From contig NZ_AP022576.1 of assembly GCF_010730355.1 (NCBI RefSeq), positions 3,472,001 through 3,536,000 of the forward strand: DNA of 64,000 nucleotides. Reading direction: 5' to 3'. Under the pieces are notes generated by a model that was not told the DNA's origin, ran no database searches, and saw only the letters and a program-made list of their open reading frames with translations. Numbering within the stretch: position 1 is the stretch's first letter; each line of letters starts with the position of its first letter. The DNA comes from Mycobacterium florentinum (GTDB taxonomy: Bacteria > Actinomycetota > Actinomycetes > Mycobacteriales > Mycobacteriaceae). Both the position numbers and the translations under genes were made by a program. Of this stretch, positions 1 through 8,745 are shown one piece after another.

Positions 1-440
1 TTGCCCTTGCGGACGACGAAGACGACGGTCGATGTGTACGGCACCGAATTGTTCGGCAGGCGCTGCCGCCAGTCGGGCGCGATGAGTCCGTGCTTGCTCA
101 ACGTCTGGATGTCGCTGATCAACGCCAGCGACACCACGCTCGCCTTCTGGGTGCCGTCGAGGACACTCCTGACTTGGCGGCCCGAACCGCCGTGTGACTC
201 CTTGATGTCCAGGGTGACACCGGTCTGCGTCCGATACTGCGGGATGAACGCCTTATCGATCGCCGCATACAGCTCGCGCGTGGGGTCATAGGAGACGTTC
301 AGGATTTGGTTGGATCCCGCCTGCGGGACGTTCTTGACCACGAGGGCGGTCGCGGCGAACACGATTGCCAGCACGCCAATGACGTTGAGCCAGCTAATGT
401 GCGGAAGGAAATGCTTCAGCGTCGGACGCGGTTTCAACAT
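1..440 (-). CDS. Sulfate/thiosulfate ABC transporter substrate-binding protein, 3' end outside the window
   Basis: The first 146 residues are present; the gene runs off the left edge. Residues 18-35 form one hydrophobic segment, so the protein is probably membrane-anchored or carries a signal sequence; there is no lipobox cysteine. The motifs [11 protein letters not shown] (48-58) and SHGGSGRQ (82-89) are typical of periplasmic sulfate-binding proteins of the Sbp/CysP family, which deliver sulfate or thiosulfate to a CysTWA importer. The ATG start follows a GAGAGGA ribosome site. The gene is divergent from the DUF2252 gene, with 81 bp between them. The permease and ATPase genes expected next to it would lie outside the window. 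The binding-protein assignment is firm; the exact oxyanion is inferred. Confidence 0.85.
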   Translation of the reverse strand, partial: MLKPRPTLKHFLPHISWLNVIGVLAIVFAATALVVKNVPQAGSNQILNVSYDPTRELYAAIDKAFIPQYRTQTGVTLDIKESHGGSGRQVRSVLDGTQKASVVSLALISDIQTLSKHGLIAPDWRQRLPNNSVPYTSTVVFVVRKG

Positions 441-521
441 CCAGGCGTCCTCTCAAAACAATCTCCAGACGATGCGCCTGGCACCCAGCATTTTCGGCGA
501 TGTTAACCAAAAGGCCACGTC

Positions 522-1979
522 ATGACAGCGTTGAGAATCAGTCTGACGCTAAATGCGCGCGCTACGTATGCTGAGCAGATGCCGCAGCGGGCGTTGCGTG
601 ACCGCCTGATCGATCTCGAAGTTCCGGCCGAGGATGCGGCCCGCGGCCGGGCGCTGCGTAAGACGGTTCCACGGCGTTCGCTCGCGCAGCTGACTCCCTC
701 GGCGCGGTCCGCGACGGAGATTCTCGTCGCCCAAAATGCCGGGCGGATAAGCGAACTCGTCCCCCTGCGGTTCGCACGAATGCTCGCCGACCCGTTCGCC
801 TTCTACCGAGGTTCGGCGGCGGTGATGGCCGCCGATCTCGCCGCGAGCCCGACCAGCGGGATCGAAATCATGTGCTGCGGCGACGCGCACGTCTCCAACT
901 TCGGCTTGTACGCCGCCCCGCACCGCTCGATCGTCTTCGACCTGAACGACTTCGACGAGGCCGCGGTGGCTCCGGCCGAGTGGGACGCCAAGCGCTTGAT
1001 CACCAGTGCGGTGATCGGGGGCCGTCACGCCGGCTACCCGGCCAAGGCGATTCGCCGCTGTGTCGAACAGGCGCTCGTGCGCTATCAGCGCAGCCTGGAG
1101 TCGATGCTCGAGGAGATGGACGTTCTGGAGCGGTACTACCTGCGGGTGGAACCCGAGCACTACACCGGGACGGTCTCCAAGGGTCTGCAGGCGGTGATCC
1201 AGAAGACGATCTCCCGGGCCCGTAGCCGGACATCGGCCCGAGTCTTCAAGCAGATCACCGAGATTGGGCCCGACGGTACTCCGCGCCTGCGGGAAGCACC
1301 CCCGGTCTTGCAGCACGTCGACGAGGACGTCGAAGCCTTCCTGGTGGCATCGATCCAGGAGTACCTGGCCGCGGTGCCGGCGGATATCGCGCTGCTGCTG
1401 TCGCACTTCCGGGTCACCGATGTCGCACTACGGGTGGTTGGGGTCGGCAGCGTCGGTACGCGTTGCTACCTGGTCATCCTGGTGGGCCCGAACGACACGC
1501 CATTGATCCTGCAGATCAAGGAGGCCACTCGGTCGGTGCTCGACGAATACGGCGGCTGGCGCCAGCCCGAGAGCCTGACCACGGCGATCGAGGCCAACGG
1601 CCAGGGGGTGCGCGTGACCGACGGCCAGCAGATCCTGCAGGCCATGTCGGATGTGTTCCTTGGATCGACTCGCAAGGACGGCCGCGACTACTACGTTCGT
1701 CAGTTCCACGACATGAAGGGCACCATCGAGACCGAAGGCATGTCGCCTGCCACCTTCTCCGACTACGTCAGCGCGTGCGCCGTGCTGCTGGCGCGGGCGC
1801 ATTCCCAAAGCGCGAATGCCTCGATCCTGCGCGGGTATGTCGGCACCAGCGACGCGGTGCACGAAGCGGTCGCCGAATGGTCATACGCGTACGCGGACAA
1901 GTCCCTCGACGACTTCCATCAACTGCGCGCGGCGGCCGACGCCGGCGACATCGAGGTTGCCGAGGATCCCGCGCGCTAG
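522..1979 (+). CDS. DUF2252 family protein
   Basis: This 485-residue protein belongs to the DUF2252 family, common in mycobacteria and other actinobacteria and without an established function. GDAHVSNFG (120-128) followed by DLNDFDE (140-146) resembles the catalytic loop and metal-binding motif of aminoglycoside-phosphotransferase-like kinases, so a small-molecule kinase fold is possible; that is inference. The ATG at 522 has a modest AAGG ribosome site; an ATG at 579 is an alternative. It stands alone, 3 nt before the convergent end of the FUSC-type gene. Confidence 0.85.
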   Translation: MTALRISLTLNARATYAEQMPQRALRDRLIDLEVPAEDAARGRALRKTVPRRSLAQLTPSARSATEILVAQNAGRISELVPLRFARMLADPFAFYRGSAAVMAADLAASPTSGIEIMCCGDAHVSNFGLYAAPHRSIVFDLNDFDEAAVAPAEWDAKRLITSAVIGGRHAGYPAKAIRRCVEQALVRYQRSLESMLEEMDVLERYYLRVEPEHYTGTVSKGLQAVIQKTISRARSRTSARVFKQITEIGPDGTPRLREAPPVLQHVDEDVEAFLVASIQEYLAAVPADIALLLSHFRVTDVALRVVGVGSVGTRCYLVILVGPNDTPLILQIKEATRSVLDEYGGWRQPESLTTAIEANGQGVRVTDGQQILQAMSDVFLGSTRKDGRDYYVRQFHDMKGTIETEGMSPATFSDYVSACAVLLARAHSQSANASILRGYVGTSDAVHEAVAEWSYAYADKSLDDFHQLRAAADAGDIEVAEDPAR

Positions 1980-1982
1980 CGC

Positions 1983-3014
1983 CTACTGCCGAAGGTCGAT
2001 CACGAGTTGTAGGTCTTCGGCACAGATTTGGACGACACCGCTAAACGCCGAATCGGTCGCGGCAACGCATTCGCGGGCGGCGGCGACGCGGACACTCGCC
2101 GAATCCGGATCCGTCTCACCGAGGGTCAGTCCCGCCTCGAGCTCACCGATCGCGTCGTGCACCGGCGGGGGAATCGACCCGCTGACGGTGAAGGCCGTCG
2201 TCACGGCGCGCGCCAGGTACAGCAGCGAGCCGGCGAGCACGGCCACCTGCGCGGCTTGCCGCTCCGCACCTCGAACGGCGTCGCGCGCGGGCCAGCGCCG
2301 AGGCGCGATCCACGCGAGATGACGAGCGTGAGTGCGCGCCTTGGCGAGTACCTCCAGCCGCTCGTGCAGCCGATCGACGGCCGCGTACTGCCAGCCCGAC
2401 GGGATCGCCGCAGCGCCGCCGATCCGGTCCTCGGTCTCGGCGAGCAGGTCGCTCAGGGCGGCGAAGACGCCGACCCGGGCGCCGCGCAGCGCGGCGCGCG
2501 GATTGGGCGGGAACAGCAGGATGCTCAACACGAGCGCCACACCGCCACCGATCAGCGCCTCCTGAAGGCGTTGAAAAACACTGTCGGTGCCGACCGACAA
2601 CGCCATCACCAGGATCGCGGACCCAGCGGCCTGATTGGCGAAGGTCAAGTCCCGCGCCAGGATCCCCTGCCCGAGCAGCACCGCCACGCAGAACACGGCA
2701 AACACCGTGGCGGCCATGGCAATCCACTCGGTGCCGAACAGTTGCACCACCGTGGAGCCGAGGCAGATCCCCAGCGCCACACCGACAATGTTCTGGACCG
2801 CCCGTTGGGCTTGAAACACAGTGCTCGCCGACACGCACACCGCCGCGGCGATCGGTGCGAAGAAGGGGTCCGGGTGGCCCAGCACGTCATGGGCGATGTA
2901 CCACGCCACCCCCGCGGCCACCGACGCCTCGGCGATCGCCCACAGCACATCGCGCAAACGTTGAACGGCCGCCACGCCGCTGTCTATGGTCCTGGTAAGC
3001 GAAGCAGTCCTCAC
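1983..3014 (-). CDS. FUSC-type (aromatic acid exporter-like) membrane protein
   Basis: A 343-residue membrane protein. About six hydrophobic segments lie in the first half (roughly 24-41, 52-68, 75-92, 98-118, 128-142 and 152-168), followed by a long soluble, partly helical C-terminal half. This half-size arrangement fits the fusaric-acid-resistance/ArAE efflux family, which exports aromatic acids or other amphiphiles, though no substrate can be read here. The start is GTG. Upstream is the alcohol dehydrogenase remnant on the other strand; downstream it converges on the DUF2252 gene with a 3-nt gap. Confidence 0.75.
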   Translation of the reverse strand: MRTASLTRTIDSGVAAVQRLRDVLWAIAEASVAAGVAWYIAHDVLGHPDPFFAPIAAAVCVSASTVFQAQRAVQNIVGVALGICLGSTVVQLFGTEWIAMAATVFAVFCVAVLLGQGILARDLTFANQAAGSAILVMALSVGTDSVFQRLQEALIGGGVALVLSILLFPPNPRAALRGARVGVFAALSDLLAETEDRIGGAAAIPSGWQYAAVDRLHERLEVLAKARTHARHLAWIAPRRWPARDAVRGAERQAAQVAVLAGSLLYLARAVTTAFTVSGSIPPPVHDAIGELEAGLTLGETDPDSASVRVAAARECVAATDSAFSGVVQICAEDLQLVIDLRQ

Positions 3015-3057
3015 GTTTGCCTACCCCAGCACAACCAGCGAGTTCACGGAAGGCCGA

Positions 3058-3356
3058 ATGTCGATGCGAAGCCGCGCGGCGATCCTCTACGAGTACGGCC
3101 GTCCCTGGTCGGTGGAGGAGTTCGAGCTGGATCCGCCTCGGGCCGGTGAGGTTTTGGGGCGGCCGGCCGCCACCGGGCTCTGCCACTCCGATGAACACAT
3201 CCGGCAGGGCAGGCTGGCCACGCTGTACGAGTCGGACACCTACTCCTCGACGAGATGATCACCAAGCGCTACGGGCTCGACGAGATCAACGACGCCTACG
3301 CCGATCTAGCCTCGGGTGAACTGATCCGCGGCGTGATCGATTTCGGTATCGGCTAG
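3058..3356 (+). pseudogene. Remnant of an NDMA-dependent-type zinc alcohol dehydrogenase
   Basis: The reading frame from ATG 3058 gives an alcohol dehydrogenase N-terminus (AAILYEYGRPW, then GLCHSDEH with the zinc-ligand cysteine). It breaks off after about 60 residues and stops at 3256-3258. From about 3249 another frame gives a typical dehydrogenase C-terminus (LDEMITKRYGLDEINDAYADL, then IRGVI), ending with TAG at 3354-3356. Roughly 270 residues, including the NAD-binding domain, are missing between the two pieces, and the junction is out of frame. An intact member has about 370 residues, so no active enzyme can result. The last 51 bp overlap the antisense end of the neighbouring monooxygenase gene. 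Confidence 0.85.
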
Positions 3357-4877
3357 CCCACGTCCGCCGCCTGGAGCCGCCCCAGTGTGGTGCAGCCAGT
3401 CCCGGGTTCGCAGCCGCCAGGTCCGGCGCGCGTATTCCAGCGCGGTGTGCGGCCACTGGGTGACGATCCGGCCCGTCGGCGAGCGAAAGTAGCTGTCGCA
3501 CTGGGTCCAGATGGTGTGCTCCAAGTCGGCGGAAAGCCGGTCGTTGTAGCGCTTTTCGGCCTCGGGGCGCACCTCGAGGTAGCCGCCGCGGCGCGCCAGC
3601 CGGGTGACCGCGCTGGTCACCAGGCGCGCACCGGCCTCCAGGATGTAGACGATCGAGTTGCCGCCCTGGTTGGTGTTGGGGCCGTACAGCATGAAGAAGT
3701 TCGGGAACCCCGCGACCGCGACACCCAGGTACGCGCTGGGATCCTCGCCCCACCGCTCGTGCAGGCGCTGCCCGCCGCTTCCGACCACCTCGATGCCCGA
3801 CAGATAATGCGACGTCTCGAATCCGGTCGCCAGCACGATCGCGTCGACGTCGACCACCTCACCGGCGGTGGTGACGACCGACGTCTCGGTGATCCGGTCG
3901 ATCGGGTCCGTGACGAGCGCGACATTGTCCTGCTGCAATGCCCGGTAGTAGTCGTCGCCGAGCAGCACCCGCTTACAGCGGAACGGATAGTCCGGCGTCA
4001 GGGCGCGGCGCAGCCCGGCGTCGGCCACGGTGCGCTCCAGAAAAGACGTGGCGATCCGGGTGCGGTCCGCGACCACCGGGTCGTCCGCGAAGGTTGCGGT
4101 GTTGTCGTGCAGCAGTTTCCAAATCTGCCAGCGAGCGCGACGTACCGCCAACGGGCTGCGCCGGAATTGCGCCAATTCGGTTGCGCTGTATGGCCGGTCG
4201 TCTTTGGGGACCATCCATGGCGGGGAACGCTGAAAAACCGTCACCCCTGCGGCGGCCTTGGCCAGTTCGGGGACAAGCTGAATCGCGCTGGCGCCGGTGC
4301 CGATCACCGCCACCTTCTTGTCCGCCGGCGCGAAGCCGTGATCCCACCCTGCGGTGTGCATGACGGAGCCACCGAAATCGGTCAAACCGGTGATATCGGG
4401 CAGCTTCAGCGAGCCGAACAGCCCAACGGCGCAGACCACCACGTCGGCGCTCAGCGTGCCGGTGCGGCCGTCGCGTTCCAGCAGACACTCCCAGCTCCAG
4501 GTGTCCGCATTCCATGCCGCCGAGCGCACCCTGGTGTTGAGCCGTAGGTGACGGCGCAGATCGAAGTCGTCGGCCACCGACTCCAGGTAGGCGAGAATCT
4601 CGGGCTGCCGAGCGTAGGTTCGGCTCCAGGATTTGTTGGGCGCGAACGAGAACGAGTACAGGTGGCTTTGGACATCGCATGCGGCGCCCGGATAGGTGTT
4701 GCGCCGCCAGGTGCCGCCGACGCCGTCGCCGGCCTCGATGATCACCAGGTCGTCGATGCCGGCCCGGCGCAGCGCGACCGCCGCGCCCAGCCCGCCGAAT
4801 CCGGCGCCGATGATCGCGACCCTGGGTGAGCGTCGACGCCGAGTCGCCGCCCGGGCCCGGCCGAGTAGATACTTCAC
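3306..4877 (-). CDS. Flavin-containing Baeyer-Villiger-type monooxygenase (downstream member of pair)
   Basis: About 523 residues. The FAD-binding GAGFGG is at 24-29, a second dinucleotide fold GTGASA at 193-198, and the BVMO fingerprint FGGSVMHTAGWD at 168-179. These enzymes use FAD and NADPH to insert oxygen into ketones, giving esters or lactones. I chose the GTG at 4877 because it overlaps the stop of the upstream monooxygenase (GTGA), implying translational coupling. The open frame extends further upstream, but that part is an arginine-rich antisense reading. The last ~17 residues are encoded on the strand opposite the alcohol dehydrogenase remnant, so the natural C-terminus may have been altered by the same rearrangement. 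Confidence 0.88.
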   Translation of the reverse strand: MKYLLGRARAATRRRRSPRVAIIGAGFGGLGAAVALRRAGIDDLVIIEAGDGVGGTWRRNTYPGAACDVQSHLYSFSFAPNKSWSRTYARQPEILAYLESVADDFDLRRHLRLNTRVRSAAWNADTWSWECLLERDGRTGTLSADVVVCAVGLFGSLKLPDITGLTDFGGSVMHTAGWDHGFAPADKKVAVIGTGASAIQLVPELAKAAAGVTVFQRSPPWMVPKDDRPYSATELAQFRRSPLAVRRARWQIWKLLHDNTATFADDPVVADRTRIATSFLERTVADAGLRRALTPDYPFRCKRVLLGDDYYRALQQDNVALVTDPIDRITETSVVTTAGEVVDVDAIVLATGFETSHYLSGIEVVGSGGQRLHERWGEDPSAYLGVAVAGFPNFFMLYGPNTNQGGNSIVYILEAGARLVTSAVTRLARRGGYLEVRPEAEKRYNDRLSADLEHTIWTQCDSYFRSPTGRIVTQWPHTALEYARRTWRLRTRDWLHHTGAAPGGGRGLADTEIDHAADQFTRG

Positions 4878-6667
4878 GGGCCGGCCCGGCGAATCTCGAG
4901 GCCGGCCATGTCGCCCTGGGCCCGCCAGGCCTCCAGGATGTCGGCGTATTCGGTGGGCGTGCCGAAGAAGAAACTGCCCTGTCGGGTCTTGGCGTCCGCC
5001 TTGCCCTCGCGGTTGTAGTAACCGGGCGTGCAGGTCTTGGCCCGCTCGGCGGTCGCGGTCGAGCGGGCCACCACCGTGTCGACCCACGCGGCTTCGGCGG
5101 CGATCGACGCCTCGACCTCGGTGGCGCCGTTCTCGAGGGCCCACGCGATGATCCAGGCGGCATGTGTGGCTTGGACGTCAAGCAGGTACGGGAAGTTGAC
5201 CGTCAGTCCCGCCTGGGAGATGCTTTCGATGAAGCAATTCGGAAATCCGTTGGCGCACAAGCCTTGAAAGGTGCGCACCCCGTTGTTCCAGGATTCGGTC
5301 AGGCTCACGCCGTCGCGGCCGATCAGCTCGAAGCCGGTACGACGGCTGTAGTCGGTGCCCACCTCGAAACCCGTTGCGAAGATGAGGCAGTCGAGCTGGT
5401 AGGCCACCCCGTCGACGACCACGCCGGACTCGGTGATGCGCTCCACACCGCGACCTTGAGTGTCGACCAGCGTCACGTTGTCGCGGTTGAAGGTTTGCAG
5501 ATAGTCGTCGTGAAAGCACGGTCGCTTGCAGAAGTAGCCGTACCAGGGTTTGAGCGCCTCGGCGGTGGCGCGGTCGACGACGATCTCGTCGACCCGCGCC
5601 CGGATCTCCTCCATCTTGGCGAAGTCCGCGAGCTCGATGTCGCGGCCGCGCTGCTCCGGATCCACCGACCCGTCGCCGTCGTGACGCATCACCGGGAGCT
5701 TGCGGGTGATGCTCGTCCAGGCATCGGCGACCAGATCCTCGGATGCCTGCCCGCCGGCGGTCAGGATCTGAAAGTTCTGGATGCGACGGCGTTGCCAGCC
5801 GGGCTGTAAGGTGTTGACCCACTGAGGATCCGTAGCCGCGTTGGCGCGCACATCGACCGACGACGGGGTGCGCTGGAAGACGTAGAGGTGCCGCGCGGCG
5901 GCGCCCAGATGCGGCACACATTGGACCGCCGTCGCGCCGGTGCCGATGATCCCGACGCGCAGACCGGCCAGGTTCTCCAGCTTCTCGCCGGTGTAGCGGT
6001 AATCCCAGCGGCTGGTGTGAAACGTGTGACCGCGAAACGACCCGAGCCCCGGGATGCCCGGCAGTTTGGGCTTGGCTTGATACCCGTTTGCCATCGAAAC
6101 GAACTTGGCCCGCATCTCGTCGCCCCGGTTGGTGCGGATGATCCAGCGTGATTCCGTTGAATCCCAACGGATCTCCTGCACATCGGTGCGCAGACATGCG
6201 TCGCGGTACAGATCGTACCGATGGGCGATGCGCTGGCAGTGCGCGAAGATCTCCGCGCCCTTGGCGTATTTCTCCACCGGGATGTAGCCGAGTTCCTCCA
6301 GCAGCGGGATGTACACGTAGGACTCGACATCGCAGGCGATCCCCGGGTAGCGATTCCAGTACCAGGTGCCGCCCACGTCGGCCGCCCGGTCGATCAGCCG
6401 CATGCTTTGCACGCCGAGCTCGCGCAACCGCGCCCCGGTCAGCAGTCCACCGAAGCCGGCCCCCACGATCGCGACGTCGACCTCGTCGGTCCGGGGCTCT
6501 CGGTCGAATTCCTGGTCGACCCAGGGATCTTCGGCGAACCGGGCGAAGTCACCGGCGATCTCCACGTACTGGTCGATCCCGTCGGGCCGCAACCGGCGCG
6601 CGCGTTCCTCGGCGTACTTGCGCCGCAGCGCATCGACGTCGAACGCGCACCCGACAGTCTCGGTCAA
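4874..6667 (-). CDS. Baeyer-Villiger monooxygenase, cyclohexanone-monooxygenase type (upstream member of pair)
   Basis: About 597 residues, the usual length for cyclohexanone/steroid BVMOs. From the chosen start, GAGFGG is at 69-74, GGTWYWNRYPG follows, the fingerprint FRGHTFHTSRWD is at 211-222, and a second Rossmann motif GTGATA follows. It is predicted to convert cyclic or aliphatic ketones to lactones or esters. I prefer the TTG at 6667: it gives the family-like N-terminus TETVGCAFDVDALRRKY and has GGAG about 10 nt upstream. A TTG at 6706 is in frame but sits almost on the promoter palindrome. It is coupled to the next monooxygenase, so two BVMOs are made from one message. Confidence 0.9.
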   Translation of the reverse strand: MTETVGCAFDVDALRRKYAEERARRLRPDGIDQYVEIAGDFARFAEDPWVDQEFDREPRTDEVDVAIVGAGFGGLLTGARLRELGVQSMRLIDRAADVGGTWYWNRYPGIACDVESYVYIPLLEELGYIPVEKYAKGAEIFAHCQRIAHRYDLYRDACLRTDVQEIRWDSTESRWIIRTNRGDEMRAKFVSMANGYQAKPKLPGIPGLGSFRGHTFHTSRWDYRYTGEKLENLAGLRVGIIGTGATAVQCVPHLGAAARHLYVFQRTPSSVDVRANAATDPQWVNTLQPGWQRRRIQNFQILTAGGQASEDLVADAWTSITRKLPVMRHDGDGSVDPEQRGRDIELADFAKMEEIRARVDEIVVDRATAEALKPWYGYFCKRPCFHDDYLQTFNRDNVTLVDTQGRGVERITESGVVVDGVAYQLDCLIFATGFEVGTDYSRRTGFELIGRDGVSLTESWNNGVRTFQGLCANGFPNCFIESISQAGLTVNFPYLLDVQATHAAWIIAWALENGATEVEASIAAEAAWVDTVVARSTATAERAKTCTPGYYNREGKADAKTRQGSFFFGTPTEYADILEAWRAQGDMAGLEIRRAGP

Positions 6668-6709
6668 AATCCCGACTCCGCTCTTCGGCGTCGACTCTAT
6701 AATCAATCA

Positions 6710-6724
6710 CTTGATCGTATCAAG
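6710..6724. promoter_or_regulatory. Palindromic operator in front of the BVMO pair
   Basis: A perfect inverted repeat: CTTGAT and ATCAAG around CGT. On the minus strand it overlaps a possible -35 (TTGATA), followed after 16 nt by TATAGA, about 30 nt before the BVMO start. It also overlaps the stop codon of the TetR gene, the obvious candidate to bind it. Confidence 0.5.
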
Positions 6725-7361
6725 GAGATGCCGCCTTCTGGTCGAACAAAGCTCCCCTGACCAGCACCTTCGCCGAGCCCAGCGCGGCATGGTAGTCCTC
6801 CGGCGGCAGCGTGGCCGCCACCTCCGTCAGGCCGTAGACGAGCGCATAGAGTGCCGCGACGACGGCCCGCGAATCCGGATGGTCACCGAGCTCACCGCGC
6901 TGTCGAGCGTCCTCGACGACGCCCTCGATGATCTCGCGGAACGCCTCGAACCCGGGATTCTTCGGCTGCCCGCGCGATGTCCGGCGCGCCGCAACGGTTT
7001 CCGCCCGGATCGCGAACTCGAACGCGGCCAAGTCCGGGTACTCGCGCATCAATTGGCCGGATTCCTCGAGCACGGCCTCAATCCGGTCGACGATATTGCC
7101 GGGGCGTTGGGCGGCCCGGCGCAGCCGGGGCATGGCCGTGTCGGTTCGGGCCGCGATGGCCGCCTTGATCAGCTCCGACTTGTTCGGAAAATAGTTGTAC
7201 AGGCTGGCACTGGTCATGTCCGCCATGCGGGCGATCTCACGGATCGTCGCCTTCGCATAGCCGACCTCGGCCACACATTTCATCGTCGCGACGATGATGC
7301 GCCGACGGGTCTGTTCACCGCTGGCGCCGACCGGGCGGCCCAGCTGTGTCCTGGCGCGCAT
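6720..7361 (-). CDS. TetR family regulator, probably of the BVMO pair
   Basis: 213 residues from ATG 7361, which has a GGGTGGG-type ribosome site; the open frame continues upstream but without a better start. The N-terminal helix-turn-helix domain (about 12-58) includes EVGYAKATIREIARMADM and SLYNYFPNKSEL; the rest is a TetR ligand-binding domain. It lies directly upstream of the two monooxygenase genes on the same strand, with only 52 nt and a palindrome between, so it is probably their repressor and senses their substrate. It is a close paralogue of the TetR at 8137-8745; the two share GRPVGA and CVAEVGY. Confidence 0.88.
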   Translation of the reverse strand: MRARTQLGRPVGASGEQTRRRIIVATMKCVAEVGYAKATIREIARMADMTSASLYNYFPNKSELIKAAIAARTDTAMPRLRRAAQRPGNIVDRIEAVLEESGQLMREYPDLAAFEFAIRAETVAARRTSRGQPKNPGFEAFREIIEGVVEDARQRGELGDHPDSRAVVAALYALVYGLTEVAATLPPEDYHAALGSAKVLVRGALFDQKAASP

Positions 7362-7397
7362 AGTTGCCCACCCTTCGACCGCGGGCGCGGTACACCG

Positions 7398-7411
7398 TCG
7401 AATATATTTGA
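7398..7411. promoter_or_regulatory. Imperfect dyad between divergent TetR and TRIC-type genes
   Basis: A 14-bp near-palindrome centred on AATATATT, with one mismatched pair, lies in the 80-bp divergent gap. It may be a TetR site or simply AT-rich promoter DNA. Confidence 0.3.
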
Positions 7412-7441
7412 CCGACCTGGTAATTCCGGAGGTGAGCGGCC

Positions 7442-8140
7442 GTGAACCTCGCGTTGGGGGAATTCTCCCGCGCAATCGACTTGGCCGGCGTGTTCGTCAA
7501 TGCCGTGCTGGGCGGCGTCGTGGCGCGCGAATTCCGCATGGATCCAGTGGGATTCGTCGCTCTTGCGATCCTGTCGGGACTCGGCGGCGGCTTGATTCGC
7601 GATACGCTGCTGCAGCACGGGCCGCCGGTGGCATTGACGGACTCGCTCTACGTCGTGGTTGCGCTGGCGGGAGCGGCGATCGCATTCTTGATACCGCTGC
7701 GCGCCCGGCTGTGGTCGTTGATCTATCCGGTTGTCGACGCGCTGGCGCTGGGCACCTGGGCAGTGGCCGGCGCGGAGAAGACCTTGGGGTCCGGATTGTC
7801 TTGGCTCCCAGCGATTTTGCTCGGAACGATCAGCGCCGTCGGGGGCGGGGCGCTGCGTGACCTGGCGGTGCACCGCACACCGGCGATCTTCGGCGGCAAT
7901 ACCCTTTACGCGACGCCCGCGGTGGCGGCCAGCGGCACCGTGGTGCTGCTCTCCCGTTACGGCATGGCGCCGCTGGGCGAGCTGGCGGGAATCGTCGTCG
8001 GCTCGGGCCTGTGCCTGCTGGCCAGATGGCGCGGCTGGCGGCTCGGCGAGAGCCTGACCGCGGACTACTACCTGACGCGGCGCAAGCGCACCTGGCGCAT
8101 CCGGATCGGCACCCGACCACGCCGCCGCGACGACCGGTGA
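7442..8140 (+). CDS. TRIC/UPF0126 family membrane channel protein
   Basis: A 232-residue hydrophobic protein with two copies of the UPF0126 (TRIC cation channel) repeat and about seven membrane segments. The glycine-rich motifs GLGGGLIRDTLL (about 52-63) and GGGALRDL (about 137-144) are the conserved pore-region signatures of each repeat. Family members are trimeric monovalent-cation channels. The C-terminal ~25 residues are arginine-rich and cytoplasmic. The start is GTG with GGAGG just upstream. The stop overlaps the GTG of the following TetR gene (GTGA), so the two are co-translated. Confidence 0.88.
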   Translation: MNLALGEFSRAIDLAGVFVNAVLGGVVAREFRMDPVGFVALAILSGLGGGLIRDTLLQHGPPVALTDSLYVVVALAGAAIAFLIPLRARLWSLIYPVVDALALGTWAVAGAEKTLGSGLSWLPAILLGTISAVGGGALRDLAVHRTPAIFGGNTLYATPAVAASGTVVLLSRYGMAPLGELAGIVVGSGLCLLARWRGWRLGESLTADYYLTRRKRTWRIRIGTRPRRRDDR

Positions 8141-8745
8141 ACCAGCTGGGCCGCCCGGTGGGCGCGGACAGCGAGGAGACCCGCCGCCGCATCATCACCG
8201 CCGCAATGCGCTGCGTGGCCGAGGTCGGCTACTCGCAGGCGAGCATCCGCGAGATCGCCCGGGCCGCGGACATGACCAGTGGCAGCCTGTATCACTACTT
8301 TCCGAACAAGTCCGAACTGTTGCACGCGACCGGCAAGGAGATCGAGGAGATCGTGCTGCCCCGGCTGCGGTCGGCCGCGGGGCAGCGCGAGGACGTCATC
8401 GACCGGCTCGACGCGGTGCTCGACGAGTCGACGCGACTGGTCCGTGACTACCCGTATCTGACCGGGTTCTTGCGGGCGCTGCGCGCCGCGGGCACGGCGG
8501 AATCCCCGGGATCCAAGGCGTTGCACGACGTCGTCTTCGAGATCATCGACGATGCCCGGCAACGCGGGACGCTGTCGGGCGAGACCGATACCCGGTCGGC
8601 GGTCGAAGCAATCTGCGCGCTGGCCCGGGGGCTGTCGGAGCAGGCGGACAGCCTCCCCGCGCAGACCTATCAAGCCGCGCTGGGTTCAGCCAAGAGCCTG
8701 ATACGGGGAACGCTCTTCACGCAGCGCGTCGCCGAGCGTCCATAG
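8137..8745 (+). CDS. TetR family regulator, paralogue of the 6.7-kb TetR
   Basis: 202 residues. The GTG start at 8137 overlaps the stop of the TRIC-type gene. The N-terminal DNA-binding domain reads RRRIITAAMRCVAEVGY and SLYHYFPNKSEL, nearly the same as the TetR on the other side of the TRIC gene, so the two arose by duplication and may read similar operators. The C-terminal half is a ligand pocket of unknown specificity. Its last 60 bp overlap the end of the convergent DUF417 gene. Targets are unclear; the co-transcribed channel gene or the shared divergent promoter are the simplest candidates. Confidence 0.85.
   Translation: MNQLGRPVGADSEETRRRIITAAMRCVAEVGYSQASIREIARAADMTSGSLYHYFPNKSELLHATGKEIEEIVLPRLRSAAGQREDVIDRLDAVLDESTRLVRDYPYLTGFLRALRAAGTAESPGSKALHDVVFEIIDDARQRGTLSGETDTRSAVEAICALARGLSEQADSLPAQTYQAALGSAKSLIRGTLFTQRVAERP

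Noticed and set aside
1..291. Open frame on the plus strand at the left edge
   Set aside because: It is antisense to a clear sulfate-binding protein; its composition is arginine- and serine-rich without motifs.
4878..5144. N-terminal extension of the second monooxygenase
   Set aside because: The extension is an arginine/glycine-rich out-of-frame reading of the upstream monooxygenase; the GTG at 4877 gives the family-like start.
6668..6706. TTG 6706 as start of the first BVMO
   Set aside because: It would begin just beside the operator and add a tail not typical of the family; TTG 6667 has a ribosome site and gives the expected N-terminus.
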